A stretch of 64,000 bases of DNA from Diphasiastrum complanatum (GCA_029204225.1 CM055098.1:22449367-22513366); one strand, 5' to 3'; shown: positions 13,282 to 24,690, counted from the stretch's first letter. Numbers and translations are program-made. The notes: a model not told the origin generated them from the sequence alone.

Positions 13282-13469
13282 AAGAAGTGAATAGAGTAAC
13301 GAAGATTATATTTTTTGGTTTCTATACTACGCACTACTAAGTGTGAGTGATCTTGAGTCTACTAGCAATCTCTTCTACATTTCTTAAATCACTCTTTGAT
13401 CAAATAGTTGCAATAGTTCATTATAGACGGAGTTGTGTTTTCATAAAGTTGTTCTCAAGAATTGTCTTT

Positions 13470-14439
13470 TGAAGAAACAAAACATTTCTATTTACAAAGC
13501 TTTAATAGCTTTCAGCCCTCTGCCTGAAAATGTTCGTGAACATGAAAGTCAAGAGACACGAAGCACGAAAGTTTCACGAACACCTAACGAGAAGACATGA
13601 ACACAAAATATTCGCGAACGAGAATCTTTTGCGATCCAACATGAGAAAGTCAGATGATGGAAACAAAACCATTCAAAAAATGTCACGAAACCTTTTCTGC
13701 CCTCACGCTCCATGAAGGACCTACAAGGTCATACAAGTACCCAGAAGTACAGATGTCTGATCTGATAGCATGACTCTAGCAGATACACTCTAGGTCATGG
13801 CTAATCCGCCACTCTTGTAATTCTCTGATTAGTTGTAGATTTAATTACTCTAATCTAAAAGGTTACACAGAGCCACTATATACTTATTGGATGATACTTG
13901 ATAGACAGGCATATACACATAGTGTGATGAAATAGTCTGATGCTAGTAGGCGAAATTATAGAGCAGAGGTCCGCCTGTGTGCAAGACAATTCTCTGTAAG
14001 CAGGATCCACTGGATCTGCAAGTCCGCTAGTAAGCGAGACACCCACTCGTGAGAGAACTGTATTTCTCTCATGCCAACACACTACGTGGATCTACATGCA
14101 GTGCTTGAAGATTCAAAGAAAAATCAATAGATGATCTTGTAGCCACTGTGCACATGTCTTCTTTTATGATGTATGACCTTGAATGCAAATGTATCTGCTG
14201 TTATTCGTGTGTCTAATTCTCTCATTCATTTAATTCCACACCTTGGTTGAAACTTTGTTGAATGCTACATTAATTTATAAACGTAGATTAGCAGTGCCTG
14301 ACTACATTCTGGAGGACTGTAGGAGTGATTCAGCTGGCAGTGACTAGCGATCGCATCTGAACTCCATCCGAACTTCATTGTTGTTTTGTTTTTGCGACTG
14401 TTTCGCTTTCGTGACTGCGACTCATGATTCTTCTCATCA
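13470..14439 (+). repeat. Copia-A 5' LTR
   Basis: This 0.97-kb sequence occurs again in opposite orientation at 24,706-25,693. It starts TGAAGAAACAAAAC and ends TTCTCATCA, next to a good primer-binding site. The partner is inverted because of the rearrangement described for this region. Confidence 0.85.
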
Positions 14440-14440
14440 A

Positions 14441-14452
14441 TGGTATCAGAGC
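14441..14452 (+). other. Copia-A primer-binding site
   Basis: TGGTATCAGAGC, the standard plant LTR-element complement of the initiator tRNA-Met 3' end, lies one base after the LTR. Confidence 0.92.
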
Positions 14453-14539
14453 TGCCTATCTTGTCATAATCTGACATAGCCAAGAATCTATTAGATCCAT
14501 GAGGCCAACCATTCAACCAAAGAACAGACTCTAGAAGCA

Positions 14540-15250
14540 ATGGCTTCAATCAGTAGCATGCAGAGCAAGATCTGCACAATTTTTTATTCTTCAGGATCTA
14601 AATTTCTAGTCTGGAAAGTTAAGACATCATTGACACTCAAGGGCGAAGGTATATTCCCCTAGGTGGATGGCACAGAAGAGATGTCTACAACATCAGGCAA
14701 GGAGCTATGCGAATGGAGGGAGAAAAATGACAAGGCAGTAGCCTGCTATCTTCATCCATCAAAGATAGTCTCACACTTGACCTGGAAACACTCTCCAAAG
14801 CTAAGGAGATGTGGGGTGCACTACTCACAAGATTTCAGATGAAATCAAGAAATCAAATCATGATGCTGGAAGATCAACTGACAAATCTACAGTGGGATGG
14901 AAAAGACCTCACTTCTTTCGTAAGAAAGATGAAGGATCTGTTTCTGTCACTACACAACTCTGGAGCAAAAAACGCAGTGTCAGTTGAGAAGTAGCTCACC
15001 TACCTTTGAGAGCCTTACCCAGATCATTCTAGACAACGAGGACCTTGCTCGCGAAAGATCCTACGATGAACCTCAAAAAGGCAATTGTCGATATTCGAGA
15101 GGAAGTCGAGGCCAGAGAACACCTTGATCACAAGGATGGTTTTGACCAGGCCCTCTACGGCAACAAAGAAAAATCCAAGAAACAATTTAAGCCTAAGAGA
15201 GAGTCAAATCAGAGGTAGGATCATGACCAGCAAGCAAAATGTGATGTCAG
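14540..15250 (+). pseudogene. Copia-A gag (broken)
   Basis: Starts at ATG 14,540 about 90 bp after the primer-binding site. It shows gag landmarks: SKFLVWKVKTSLTLKGEG, then CEWREKNDKAVACYL, KEMWGALLTRFQ, LTNLQWDGKDLTSFVRKMKDL and, after frameshifts, a basic KSKKQFKPKRE tail. There is a stop near 14,660 and several frame changes. The zinc knuckle, protease and first part of integrase are missing: the sequence jumps straight to the integrase core at about 15,253, an internal deletion of more than 1 kb by comparison with Copia layout. Confidence 0.82.
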
Positions 15251-15252
15251 TA

Positions 15253-15622
15253 GGAGGTTTCAAATATGAAATAACCTTCATTGATGACTATAGTAAATTT
15301 GCCAGAGTGTATTCTATTCAGAATAAATCTGAAGAGGCTTGATAAATTTACAGAATATGTGAATGGGCTGAAAGATGTATAGGCAACAAAGTGAAGTAGA
15401 TCAAGACAGATCGAGGTGGCGAATACATCTCGAATCGCTTCATTGACTTCTGCAATGATCATGGCATCATTCACAGAAGGACTGCAACCTACACACCATA
15501 GCACAATGGTGTTGCAGAACGAAAGAACAGGACCCTAATGGAAGCTACCAGATGCATGATGGCCTACTCGAAGGCTCCAAGGGTACTGTGGGCTGAAGCA
15601 GTAGCTACAGCCGTATACATCC
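15253..15622 (+). pseudogene. Copia-A integrase core fragment
   Basis: Shows KYEITFIDDYSKFARVY, then KTDRGGEYISNRFIDF (second catalytic Asp) and HNGVAERKNRTL with LMEATRCMM (third catalytic residue region), ending abruptly in WAEAVATAVYIP. Stops and frameshifts interrupt it. At about 15,622 the sequence switches without a gap to another Copia on the opposite strand. The missing downstream half of Copia-A is found in reverse orientation at 27,413-24,706. Confidence 0.88.
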
Positions 15623-15630
15623 CTTGTCTT
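15615..15630. other. Left inversion breakpoint
   Basis: Copia-A integrase (plus) ends and Copia-C reverse transcriptase (minus) begins within a few bases. The matching junction is at about 27,413. Both elements lack some sequence at the joins: Copia-A about the end of integrase, Copia-C about 120 codons of RT. Confidence 0.75.
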
Positions 15631-16190
15631 AGAATGTAAAGATTAGGATCAACATCACTCTTTACCATTCCCCTTCGCTTAAAGTGTTCATCAATGCAAG
15701 AGTACCATGCCCGTGGTGCTTGCTTCAATCCATAAATAGCTTTATTGAGCTTACAAACAAGGTGCTCTCTCCTTGGTTCAATAAATCCTTGAGGTTGTAC
15801 TAAATACACCTCTTCATCCAACACTCCATTAAGAAAAGCAGATTTAACATCCATTTGCTGGATCTTCCAACCATAGAAAGTAGAAATAGCAATGGCAGAA
15901 CATATAGTTACCATCTTAGCTACGGGTGCGAAGGTTTCAATACCTTCTTGCTGCTCAAATCCTCTCGCAACCAACCGTGCTTTGTATTTGTTGAGTTGCC
16001 CATCAGCGCCATATTTGATCTTGTATATCTATTTGCAAGTGATAGGCGCCTTACCATCAGGTAGCTCAACCAAGTTCCAAGTCCTACTTTTTGATATGCT
16101 TCACGCCACTCCTCGTGCTCCTTTGCTTTATCAAAATTTTTTGGTTCTTGAGCCTTGAGCACAGAACCCATTAGGGCTAGATTCATCTTG
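15622..16190 (-). pseudogene. Copia-C reverse transcriptase, first half
   Basis: Contains EEWREAYQ linker remains, VARGFEQQEGI, FAPVAKM, MDVKSAFLNGVLDEE, AIYGLKQAPRAWY and SDVDPNLYIL, then stops at the breakpoint before the YVDD active-site box. A frame change lies near 15,980. The missing RT middle is not found elsewhere in the window. Confidence 0.9.
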
Positions 16191-16249
16191 CAGGAGGTTT
16201 TCGATTTCTACTTGATCTTCTAAGCTCTCCCTGCTCACTAGATTCGGGA

Positions 16250-17085
16250 GTATCTTCCTTCTTTTCACCATCTATGACTGATAAGTACCATTTAGGTACT
16301 CTCTTGGGAATTTCAGCATCAGTCTTGCCTTTGTCCAATGGATTTTCTATATCAAAATACACTTCCTTCTTGACCTATACTTTCGCTCCCTCATCAAAAG
16401 GTTCAGTGATTACTTCAGATTGTTCACCTCGGCCCATCTCATCAAATGTAGCATCCCTAGAAATTACAAGCTTCTGTGCATTTGTGTCATACATCCTGTA
16501 TGCCTTGGTCTTCTCATCATATCCAAGGAAAATACACTTGATAACTTTTTCAACCAATTTCCTTCGCTTCTCATCAGGAATATGAGCATAAGCATCACAA
16601 CCAAATACTCTCAAATGAGAAATATTAGGTTTCTTTCCAGTAATAGCTTCATGAGGTGTCTTACCTTCCATGGATTTTGTAGGACACCAATTCAGGATGT
16701 GCGTAGTTGTGCTACAAGCTGCTGCCCAAAAGGTGTTTGGCAGACCCTTGCTTTTGAGCATTGCCCTAGCCATCTCAACAATAGATCTGTTCTTTCGTTC
16801 TACAACTCCATTTTGTTGTGGTGAATAAGGTGTTGTAGTCTGCCTCTTGATCCCTTGATCTTTGCAGAAATCAATAAATTATGTCAAAAAATACTCACCA
16901 CCTCCATCAGATCTCAAAGTTTTGATGCAACATCATGTTTGCTTTTCAACTAATGCCTTGAATTCCCTGAACTTAGCAAAAGCATCTGATTTCTTGCTTA
17001 TGAAATAAATCCAAATGCATCTGCTATAATCATCAATGAAGGTGATAAAGTAATAGTAGCCACTAAGAGATCTAGTCTACATAGG
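16250..17085 (-). pseudogene. Copia-C integrase
   Basis: The best-preserved part, 16,375-16,773, includes AMLKSKGLPNTFWAAA, HLRVFGCDAYAHIP, FLGYDEKTKAYR and DATFDE, the integrase C-terminal region. Upstream, PQQNGVVERKNRS and a RSDGGGEY-like block mark the catalytic core in other frames between about 16,780 and 17,085. Confidence 0.88.
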
Positions 17086-17853
17086 TCACATAGATAATTG
17101 TGCACAAGATCTAGGATGCCATTGGCTCTCACAATTTTTTCCTTCAAAAGAAATATCAGGCAATCCTATAACTAGATTACCTCTTTTGAGAATCTGTAAA
17201 CTTTGAGTACTAATATGACCGAATTGTTGATGCCAAAGATCACTTCGACTATCAACCGTGCTTACCATAACTTGAGCAAAAGATCTCGCATTCAATTTAG
17301 AGAGTCGATTCCTGTTGACTCTAGGTCCTGTAGCAATCACTTTGTAGTGATTCTTGATGTCTTTGACAAGACATTTGTCACTGTCAAACTCAACCTTGAG
17401 TTGTTGATCAACCATCATCCCAGCAAATAGTAGATTGTTAGCTAAGCCATGTACATATTGCACATTGCTTATCCGCTTTATCTTCCCGCTGGCTAACTTC
17501 ACTGGTACCACTCCAATTCTTTTAACAGATAGCAACTTGCCATCGGCTTGTCCAACTTCATCACCATTGTGAGTTTCCTTGAGTTCTGAAAACCACTCTT
17601 TCCTTGAAGTCATGTGCTTGGATGCACCACTATCAATGTACCAGGTATCCTTGGCTTCATCACTTGTCATTAATGTTGTAATGAACAAGTTTGAACTCTT
17701 ACATGTATCATCTTCATATTGATCATCATTGTATTGATGTTGATCAGCATAATTGTCTTCATAATAATCATCATGAAATTGATGTTGATCAGCATAATTG
17801 CCCGCTTGCCATTTGTCTTTTCTTTGTTCTATCTCCTTCTGTTTCTTGAACAT
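17086..17853 (-). pseudogene. Copia-C protease and pre-integrase region
   Basis: A frame of 255 residues has Tyr/Asp/His-rich repeats (NYADQHQFHDDYYEDN followed by a second similar unit), the protease active site WYIDSGASKHMTSRKEWF with the catalytic Asp kept, and the GAG-pre-integrase zinc-finger stretch DLWHQQFGHISTQSLQIL. The short duplicated NYADQHQ units are unusual. The frame ends before the integrase core, so the polyprotein is broken. Confidence 0.9.
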
Positions 17854-18688
17854 TCACGCTCCCAATGTCCAGGTTTGTTGCAATACTTACAGTTTCCAGG
17901 TTTATTTTGCTTGGAATAGCCGCGTCCTTGACCTCGGCCTTGATTCCAATTGCCTCAATTTGGGCCATCATTGGATTGCTCTTGAAATTGTTGGAACGAT
18001 CCACGATATGAGTTTCCACCTCTTGATTGGTGTCTTCCACGACCAAATCTGCCAACACGTCCTCTCATTGCAAGAGCTTGATCAAATCCCTGTTGTGATG
18101 ACTCAAGTTCTCTTGACGTTGTTCTTCCTGCAAAAGCAATCCACCTAACTCTTCATAGGTTGGAAGATTTTCCCGTGTGGCTATAATTGTCACAAACATT
18201 TGATGTGACTCACTCAAACTATTCAATGTCAACTACACGCTCTCACGATTTTGTACTCGCTCTCCAACTGCTGCTAATTGGTCACGAATTTCTTTGATCT
18301 TCAGTAGGTGATTAGCAATAGTTGCACCATCATCCATCGACAATGTGTGCAGCTTCGTCTTCAGGAATAGCACTCGAGATGTGTTTGTGGTCTCAAACAA
18401 TGCCTTCAACGTATCCCATGCTTCTTTTGATCCTTCTGAATCCGAAATGTAGGGTATTATAATTGCATCTCTAACTGATAAGTTGATGACATTTTGTGCT
18501 TTCTGTTTTCTCTAGTCAAATGTCTGTTGACCTTCTTCAATCATTGGCCTTGTCTCATCACCTGTCATGATCTCCCATAGCTCCTTTTCCATCAAAATGT
18601 TTTTCAGTTTGAATTTTCAAACTGCATAGATGCCGGCTCCTTCCAATTTGCTTGACTCATTGAGAACACTCTCGTTTAGAGTTGCCAT
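17850..18688 (-). pseudogene. Copia-C gag
   Basis: The ATG at 18,688 begins a gag N-terminus containing KLEGAGIYAVWKFKLKN and MEKELWEIMTG, in the same position and style as Copia-1 gag. Downstream frames keep a KEIRDQLAAVGERVQN-like block and, at 17,891-17,850, an intact knuckle CKYCNKPGHWEREC. Frameshifts separate these parts. Confidence 0.85.
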
Positions 18689-18760
18689 TACTAAACAGAT
18701 GAGTCCAGATCAAGTAATTTATCACACCACAAAACTATATATTTTTCTGGTTATACACCT

Positions 18761-19000
18761 AATATCGGAATGGAGCGCGGAAGTACGGCTGCTCAGGATC
18801 CTCCTTAACTTGTGTGCGTGGATCCGATATTGGAGCATGCAATATCGGACTAGAGCGCGGATGTACAACTACTCGAAATTTTTTTTAGCTCGTGCGCTTG
18901 GATCCGATATTGGTACAGACAATATCAGACTGGAGCGCAGATGTACGGCTGCTCGGGTTTCTCTTTAGCTAGAGCGCTTGGATCCGATATTGGTACGGAT
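18761..19000 (-). repeat. Three exact-period 80-bp tandem repeats in the Copia-C leader
   Basis: Units start at 18,761, 18,841 and 18,921, each beginning AATATCGGA or close to it and ending GGATCCGATATTGG. The two ends of every unit are inverted copies (ATATCGGA/TCCGATAT), so each could fold into a stem. They lie between the primer-binding site and gag, where packaging and dimerisation signals of LTR elements are found; that role is only a suggestion. Confidence 0.9.
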
Positions 19001-19240
19001 ATAAAAAAGAGAGAATATAGAAACTTTTAGAGAGAATATTCTAGATTTTCCACTTCGGCGCAACGGCTATGCCGCCTCCTCTTTGCAAAAGTGTGATCGT
19101 TCAAAAGACAGAGATCAATAATGTAAAAAGTATGAAGCTTCCTAACTTTGAATGACAGTACTAGACACTATCTAGTTTGACTTGTGGTACTCCAAATAGA
19201 CAAATGAGAGATTTCTTGGCAAACCTCTCACACAAATAGC

Positions 19241-19441
19241 ACAACAACTAGGAAGTATTGTAAGAATCTCCCCCACTCAACAGATTTCAATATGTCTGAT
19301 GTTGCCCTAGCCTTTTGGATGCCTCCGGGATTGTGCTTTTCACAACAACTAGGAAGTATTGTAAAAATCTCCCCACTCAACAGATTTTCAACTTATTTGA
19401 TGTTGTCCTGGCCTTTCTGATGCCTCCGGGCCTGTGTCTTC
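19241..19441 (-). repeat. Two 101-bp tandem repeats in the Copia-C leader
   Basis: ACAACAACTAGGAAGTATTG recurs exactly 101 bp later, and the following sequence through GATGCCTCCGGG is also repeated. A second tandem duplication in the same untranslated leader. Confidence 0.88.
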
Positions 19442-19596
19442 ATTCACCACTGATGATTCTGAGCTCCAAACCTGCAAAATACACCAAGAAAGGATTTCTT
19501 CCAACCGTTTTTATCTCTCCAAGCTTTCACCTCCTGTGAAAGACTTTCTCAATTCGTTGCGGAGCCTGTGACAAGCTGTATCCACTGATCAGGCAC

Positions 19597-19608
19597 GCTC
19601 TGATACCA
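19597..19608 (-). other. Copia-C primer-binding site
   Basis: The plus strand reads GCTCTGATACCA, the complement of TGGTATCAGAGC, directly next to the LTR end TGTCAAG. Confidence 0.92.
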
Positions 19609-19870
19609 TGTCAAGAATTAGATATGCAACATCAAGCATTCACCATAAACAATCACCACAAGACGGCAGAAGAAGAACACGCACTAGCAATCTATCACCC
19701 TACCACAAACTGAATGTAAAATATACATATAAACCGTGATCCCTGATAGAGAGGGAGAACCTAGGAGTAGACTACTAGACTAGCCAACGGCTAGTTATAG
19801 CTAGTAATAAAGTACATCATAAACAGTAACTAAGAAGTGTAACAATGAAGTTTATCATTGATTTCTAACA
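19609..19870 (-). repeat. Copia-C 5' LTR
   Basis: 262 bp. The sense strand runs from TGTTAGAAATCAATGAT to CTAATTCTTGACA. It matches the plus-strand LTR at 28,020-28,267 except for substitutions and a 13-14 bp indel. Outer flanking bases 19,871-19,875 read GCAAT on the element's sense strand. Confidence 0.92.
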
Positions 19871-19968
19871 ATTGCACGCTCCTATCTCGGCTTATCTCGG
19901 CTAGAGAAGAATGGATTTAAGCTAGAGACACTCGCTAGAGAGAGAGAGCTGTTAACTGAGTGTGGAGA

Positions 19969-19971
<3 letters not shown>

Positions 19972-20028
<57 letters not shown>
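19972..20028. repeat. (GA)n microsatellite
   Basis: About 28 GA units followed by a short TTAGGGTTAGG-like run that is too brief to be telomeric. Confidence 0.95.
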
Positions 20029-20031
<3 letters not shown>

Positions 20032-20637
20032 GAATTAGGGTTAGGTTAGGTTATGTCACATTTAGGTCGCATGTAGGTTATGGTTGGAATTAGAATTTGA
20101 AACGAAACTTCACAATGAAGAAATTGGGAATAAATTTACAAAGAGGCAAAATTTCATAAATGAAAGGCTGAAGTGCTTCTCTCTCAAATTTCTTACCAAA
20201 GCTAAAATTTGACCTCCTTCACAAGAAATGTCATCTCTCTCTCAATTTTTAACCATATTGGCTGAAAATTGGCTCAAATTCAAGCTGAGAGTGAGATCTA
20301 CAATCCTATAGAAATACAGTCATAAAATTCAGCCAAAAATTCAGCAAAACATGAAGAAAAATTGTCTACACAAACTACAACTAACTAAAATTGGAAAGAA
20401 ATGTTAAAATGGTTATAACTTGGTCATCATAGCTCCAAATCAAGAAATCTTGGTACCTCTAGAAAGCTTAAAGAGAGATCTACTAATTTACAACAAAAGA
20501 ATTTCACAAAAAATGAAGATTAGATGGCCAAAAATTGAATCAAAGCTTGTTGAAAATTGTAAAATCAAGAAAACTAGAACAAGAAACTCTACCAAACTTA
20601 AGAAAATCCACCAAATCTACTGGGAAAAGGATCTAAT
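20029..20637. other. Non-coding sequence, possible leader of a minus-strand LTR element
   Basis: No domain is seen. The stretch lies just downstream (minus strand) of a primer-binding site at 20,638, so it may be the untranslated leader of a truncated LTR element cut off by the Copia-C insertion at 19,870. Confidence 0.4.
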
Positions 20638-21432
20638 GCTCTGATACCAAAATTGTCATGTCCCAATCTTAGCATTCAAGCATCTAATTCATTCATTAAC
20701 ATCAAATTATAATGGAAATGCAAGAAATCAAGAAAATACTCAAGAAATCAATAAACTAGACAAAAGTAGCAAAGCTTCACCAAAATAGGCAAAGTAAGGT
20801 ATCATTATTCATGATTATTGATCATTCAAAGGATAGGGCCTGATTCTAGAGCATGATCATAGCTCTCATGTGATTTTAGGCACATGAACCACTTTCTTCA
20901 TCAAGAAGGCTCTCCAAGAGAAGCTCCAAGATTTCTTAAAACTCAAAATTACAAAATGGACAATAGCCTCTAAATTTAGCATGACCTTAGCTATTTATAG
21001 TGATCATTTGTGCGTCTACTATAAGTTTGGGGCCTTATTTGGCTAATTTGGGCCTTACAACCATTATTACAAGTCCGTTATTCACAAATATGGCGAGGTT
21101 GTTCGAGCCACCTTATTAATTGTCCTAATGACTAACTCTAGTCTACTTTAGCTCCATGGCCATATTTGGCAATTCATTAGTAAGCTCATTTGCTAATTAC
21201 ATGCAGCACATGACAACAATTTTACTCACATTGTCGAGGGATTCGAGACTCGTTGTAGAAATACATGTTTTGTCGACATAGTGTCGAGTAGACCTAAAAC
21301 GATTATTTGATTATTACCAAATGATGATTTCATCATATTTAATTATGGAGTCTTATCCATTTCGGGTTCCACTATCTCCACATGGCACCTGTCAGGTAGA
21401 TGATGACACATTTCATTAGGGATGTGCCATCA
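20638..21432 (-). repeat. Primer-binding site plus candidate LTR, minus orientation
   Basis: GCTCTGATACCA at 20,638-20,649 is a primer-binding site for a minus-strand element. TGTCATGTCCC follows at 20,654, and TGTGCCATCA at 21,423-21,432 could be the other LTR end (sense TGATGGCACA). There is no second LTR in the window, so boundaries and family are tentative. Confidence 0.5.
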
Positions 21433-21911
21433 CCGACTATAATAGATTAGTAGATTAGTTCAATTTAAGAAGTTGAATTATTTATGTTCAGTTCAAGTTC
21501 TAGGAGTAGTCACACTTCTTCTTCTCTCTCTATTCCACCATGGGTGTAGACTGTTCGTTAATAAGCTATCATGATTACAGTTTGTGTATGGGCAAAATTT
21601 ATAGTAGAATTACTAGCCGCTATTACTATATTGCAATCAGAGTAGACAACGTATGTCTTTTTCATCATTCAATGTACTGAAATTTTTTGATAATTTGATA
21701 GATGACTTGTCTTGTCTTACTGTTTTTGTTATTCATGTTATTCGATCTAAGTTTTGATAATTGGCAATGTAGCAATTCAACATGATTTGATTAAGTCAAG
21801 AACATGTGTGCGGTCTGAATGAATATAAATGCGCGATCTTTTTGAGACAATACTTTGAAAATAGAGAGGAGGATCAAATAATTGTGCTCTGATTGATTCA
21901 TTATCATCATA

Positions 21912-22125
21912 CCCCCCCCCCCCAATATGGATCCTTGAATGTCTAGATTTTCAAATTCAAGGTCGCAAAAAAACTCTTGTGCATCTGCTGACTTAATCCT
22001 TTTGTAAACATATCAACTGCCATATACTGAGTTCTGAAAAACTTCGGACTCACCTCCTTGCTGAGTATCATGCTCCTAATATAGTGGTACTTAATCTCAA
22101 TGTGCTTGTCCCTAGAGTGAAATCT
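21912..22125 (-). pseudogene. Copia RNase H tail fragment with polypurine tract
   Basis: On the minus strand the block DKHIEIKYHYIRSMIL followed by QYMAVDMFTKGLS is the conserved end of Copia RNase H. An uninterrupted run of 12 G (21,912-21,923) follows as polypurine tract. Only this 3' tail is present; the next base region on the right is Gypsy sequence. Confidence 0.8.
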
Positions 22126-22814
22126 TGAGGATTATGCAAAGGTAGTAGCGCCTCTTTATAATCTGACTAAAGACAGGATTAATGAGAAAAATAAGAGAGG
22201 TCAACCTATTCGTGTATTGAGAGAAATGAAAAACCAAATCAATGTTTTGAGAAACTCAAACATACAACTCATGTTCTATAGATTGCGAATCTAGATTTAC
22301 CTTACGCTATACGTACTGATGCAAGTGATTTGGTGATAGGGGTTTACAAAATAATAGGCCGATAACGCTTGAAAGAAAGAAACTTATCGGGCCTCAGTTC
22401 TATTATACAACTCAGGAGAAGGAGTTATTTGTTGTGATACATGCACTTAAAACCTGGAGGCATTACCTTTATAGTAGTCAGTTTATAGTATATACAGATC
22501 ACCAACCTCTAAAGTACTTTTGCAATCAACGCAATCTACATAAAGCTCGTTGGACTGAGTATGCAAGAATTTGATCATGAGATCTGATATGTCAAAGATA
22601 GCTCTAGCCAGGTTGCAGATGCTCTTAGTCGGATTGGTGCCATTAAATGAACTTTCATTCATCCATATTTCCACTGATCTATATCTTTCATTGAGAGAAA
22701 AGTGTGAAATAGATTCTCATTTTGGTTGCATTTGAAAAATGGTTGAGACGTGGAAAAATGAGAAAGGAATAGAGATTAGCTCACATCAGTTCCTAAGAAA
22801 GTAATAAGAAGATA

Positions 22815-23235
22815 ATGGAACAATTCTCCATTTGTGGTGGTTTGTTATTTCAGAATGAGAAAGCTTGTGTACCAGCAAATGATGAATTAAAGAAGAGAAT
22901 TCTTTATGAATGTCATGACATACCCTGTGTAGGTCATCCAGGTATACACAAGACTTTGTACTTCATGAGAAGAGAGTTTTATTGGCCAAAACTCAAGCGA
23001 TTTGTCAAGTCTTATGTGATTGAATTTGTGACCTTGTCAGCTAGCCAAAGCAAAACGTTTAAAGGCTGTAGGGTTGTCACATCCCTTAGATATCCCTCAA
23101 AAATGATGGGAAAGCATATCTATGGATTTTGTAGTTGGACTTTCAAAGAACCAACGAATGATTCTATTTGGGTTGTAATAAACATGTTAACTAAGTTAGC
23201 TACGTTCATACTAGTAAAGTTGACCGCAAACTTGC
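22815..23235 (+). pseudogene. Gypsy integrase, first part
   Basis: Shows KKRILYECHD, HPGIHKTLYFMRREFYWP (integrase zinc-binding region), a CLTCQLAK-like block after a frame change, and WVVINMLTKLATFI, equivalent to the core stretch around the first catalytic Asp (D-R-L-T-K in most copies; here N-M-L-T-K). Integrase inserts the DNA copy. The gene is cut by the following insertion. Confidence 0.85.
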
Positions 23236-24065
23236 ATTGCTCGCCAAAAAATCATTTTTTCAACCTACTAGAAAACCTACTACTTATGAAAGCTGTAGGT
23301 TTCTTTCAAACTCAGGCTAAAAAAACTTATTGGTCCTAGTATTAACACTTAAATAATCTAATGTTTCTAGTTGTTTTTACTCATGAAAAGTATAACTTCC
23401 AACCAAGTGCCCATTGTTGTGTCCAACCTCCATGCCCACTCACTGCCCCCACTATTGCCTATGCTCACTCCGAGTGCCCATTGCCTCCACTACTACTCTG
23501 TCCATAGTCCAGACTCCAAGCGCCTGTCTCCAGAGTCTGCTACTATTGATTCACTCAGGTTGAAGGGATTTGTGTTTCATGAATTTCTGCCTGCCTCCAC
23601 TCCAAGTGCCCAGCCCACTGCCTCAGCCCTCCACTACAATAGTGACTAGTGCTGATTTGTGAGAATTTTTGAGAAATCATCAAGAATGCGGCGCCTTCAA
23701 CAACTTCAACTGGTGTGAGCAGTGTTGAGAATTTAGAAATCATGCATCCATTCCTTTCTTCCAACTTTCAAGGCTATAGTTACTTCCATTGCCAGCGCCA
23801 TTAAGTAGAATTAAAAGTTGAAACTGTAGACCCAGGCCCAGGCCCTAGGGTCATGACATGTGGCATTTAGGAAAAGCCCATAGAAATAAAAAAAATTACA
23901 ATAGTTTTTAAAGAAGGCTAAAAACTTATAAGTTTTCTTTGAATAGGTAGAAAAAGTAATACCAATTTTTATTACCAGTCTTTAAAAACCTACAACTACT
24001 CAATTCAATAGGTGAATATGTAATTTCACTGAGCTCGTAAGGCTTTGTAGGTTTTTCGCGAGCAG
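23236..24065. mobile_element. Candidate TIR DNA element inserted in Gypsy integrase
   Basis: This block splits the integrase between LVKLTAN and the AFDLAQIFVERLF stretch. Its ends carry related inverted sequence: TTGCTCGCCAAAAAATC on the left and, reading inward from the right, CTGCTCGCGAAAAACCTAC. Further in, GTAGGTTT occurs in both arms with a neighbouring TTATTGGT or AATTGGT motif. No transposase was recognised inside, and no clean target duplication was found. Confidence 0.55.
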
Positions 24066-24690
24066 TACTACAAAGGCTTTTGATTTAGCCCAGATCTTTG
24101 TTGAAAGATTATTCAGGCTTTATGGAATGCCAAGTGATATTGTTAGTGATAGAGATCCTAAATTTATAGCTCACTTTTGGTCAGCTTTATTCCATAAGCT
24201 AGAAACCTTGCGTGGTTTTAGTTTTACTAATCATCCTAAATCAGACGGTCAAATGGAAAGAGTCAATCAGACTATGGAAGATATGTTGAGGACTTATGTG
24301 TCTCATAGTTAGTCTCAGCGGGAAGTTTACATTACTTTAATTGAGTTTGCTTACAATAGTAGAAAATATTTTGCTACAGGTTATAGTCCGTTTATGCTGA
24401 TGTACAATTTTCAACCTCGATCTCCAGTAAATGTGAAGACGAAGTATGTTAAGATCCAGAAAGTTGTGGATTTCCTGCATGATATGCAAGAAATGTTGCA
24501 AGTGACACGTGATAGTATCCGTAGTTCTTAGGATAGAGCTAAGCACTATGCCGATCTTAAGGGGTCTCAAGAGATTTTAAACAAGGACTACCATCTCAAA
24601 TGTATACATACTATTTTGTCAATGATTGTGGAAGACTGTACCAAAGAGATACGTTATTTGGGTGCCAAATATAAAGTATTCATGTAGACG
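24066..24690 (+). pseudogene. Gypsy integrase, second part
   Basis: Reads AFDLAQIFVERLFRLYGMP, IVSDRDPKFIAHFW (second catalytic Asp), FTNHPKSDGQMERVNQTME (third catalytic residue region) and, after one stop, EFAYNSRKYFATGYSPFMLMY and the QPRSP block. Frames break after about 24,550. The same frame style and domain order show it continues the 22,815 segment. Confidence 0.9.

Larger units (their letters stand above)
15622..19870 (-). mobile_element. Copia-C, 5' two-thirds of a Copia element
   Basis: On the minus strand the order is 5' LTR (19,870-19,609), primer-binding site, long leader, gag, protease, integrase, linker, first half of RT. The rest of RT, RNase H, polypurine tract and 3' LTR lie on the plus strand at 27,415-28,267. 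The LTR pair matches at roughly nine bases in ten over about 250 bp. Confidence 0.9.
22126..24690 (+). mobile_element. Ty3/Gypsy fragment (RNase H to integrase)
   Basis: Starts inside the RT/RNase H connection (EDYAKVVAPLYNLTKD), continues through decayed RNase H, then the integrase zinc-binding and core domains, and is cut at about 24,700 by the Copia-A LTR. It is interrupted by an insertion at about 23,236-24,065. The domain order, with integrase after RNase H, separates it from the surrounding Copia elements. Confidence 0.85.

Noticed and set aside
20029-20075. Telomere-like TTAGGGTTAGG
   Set aside because: Only one to two imperfect units; not an array.
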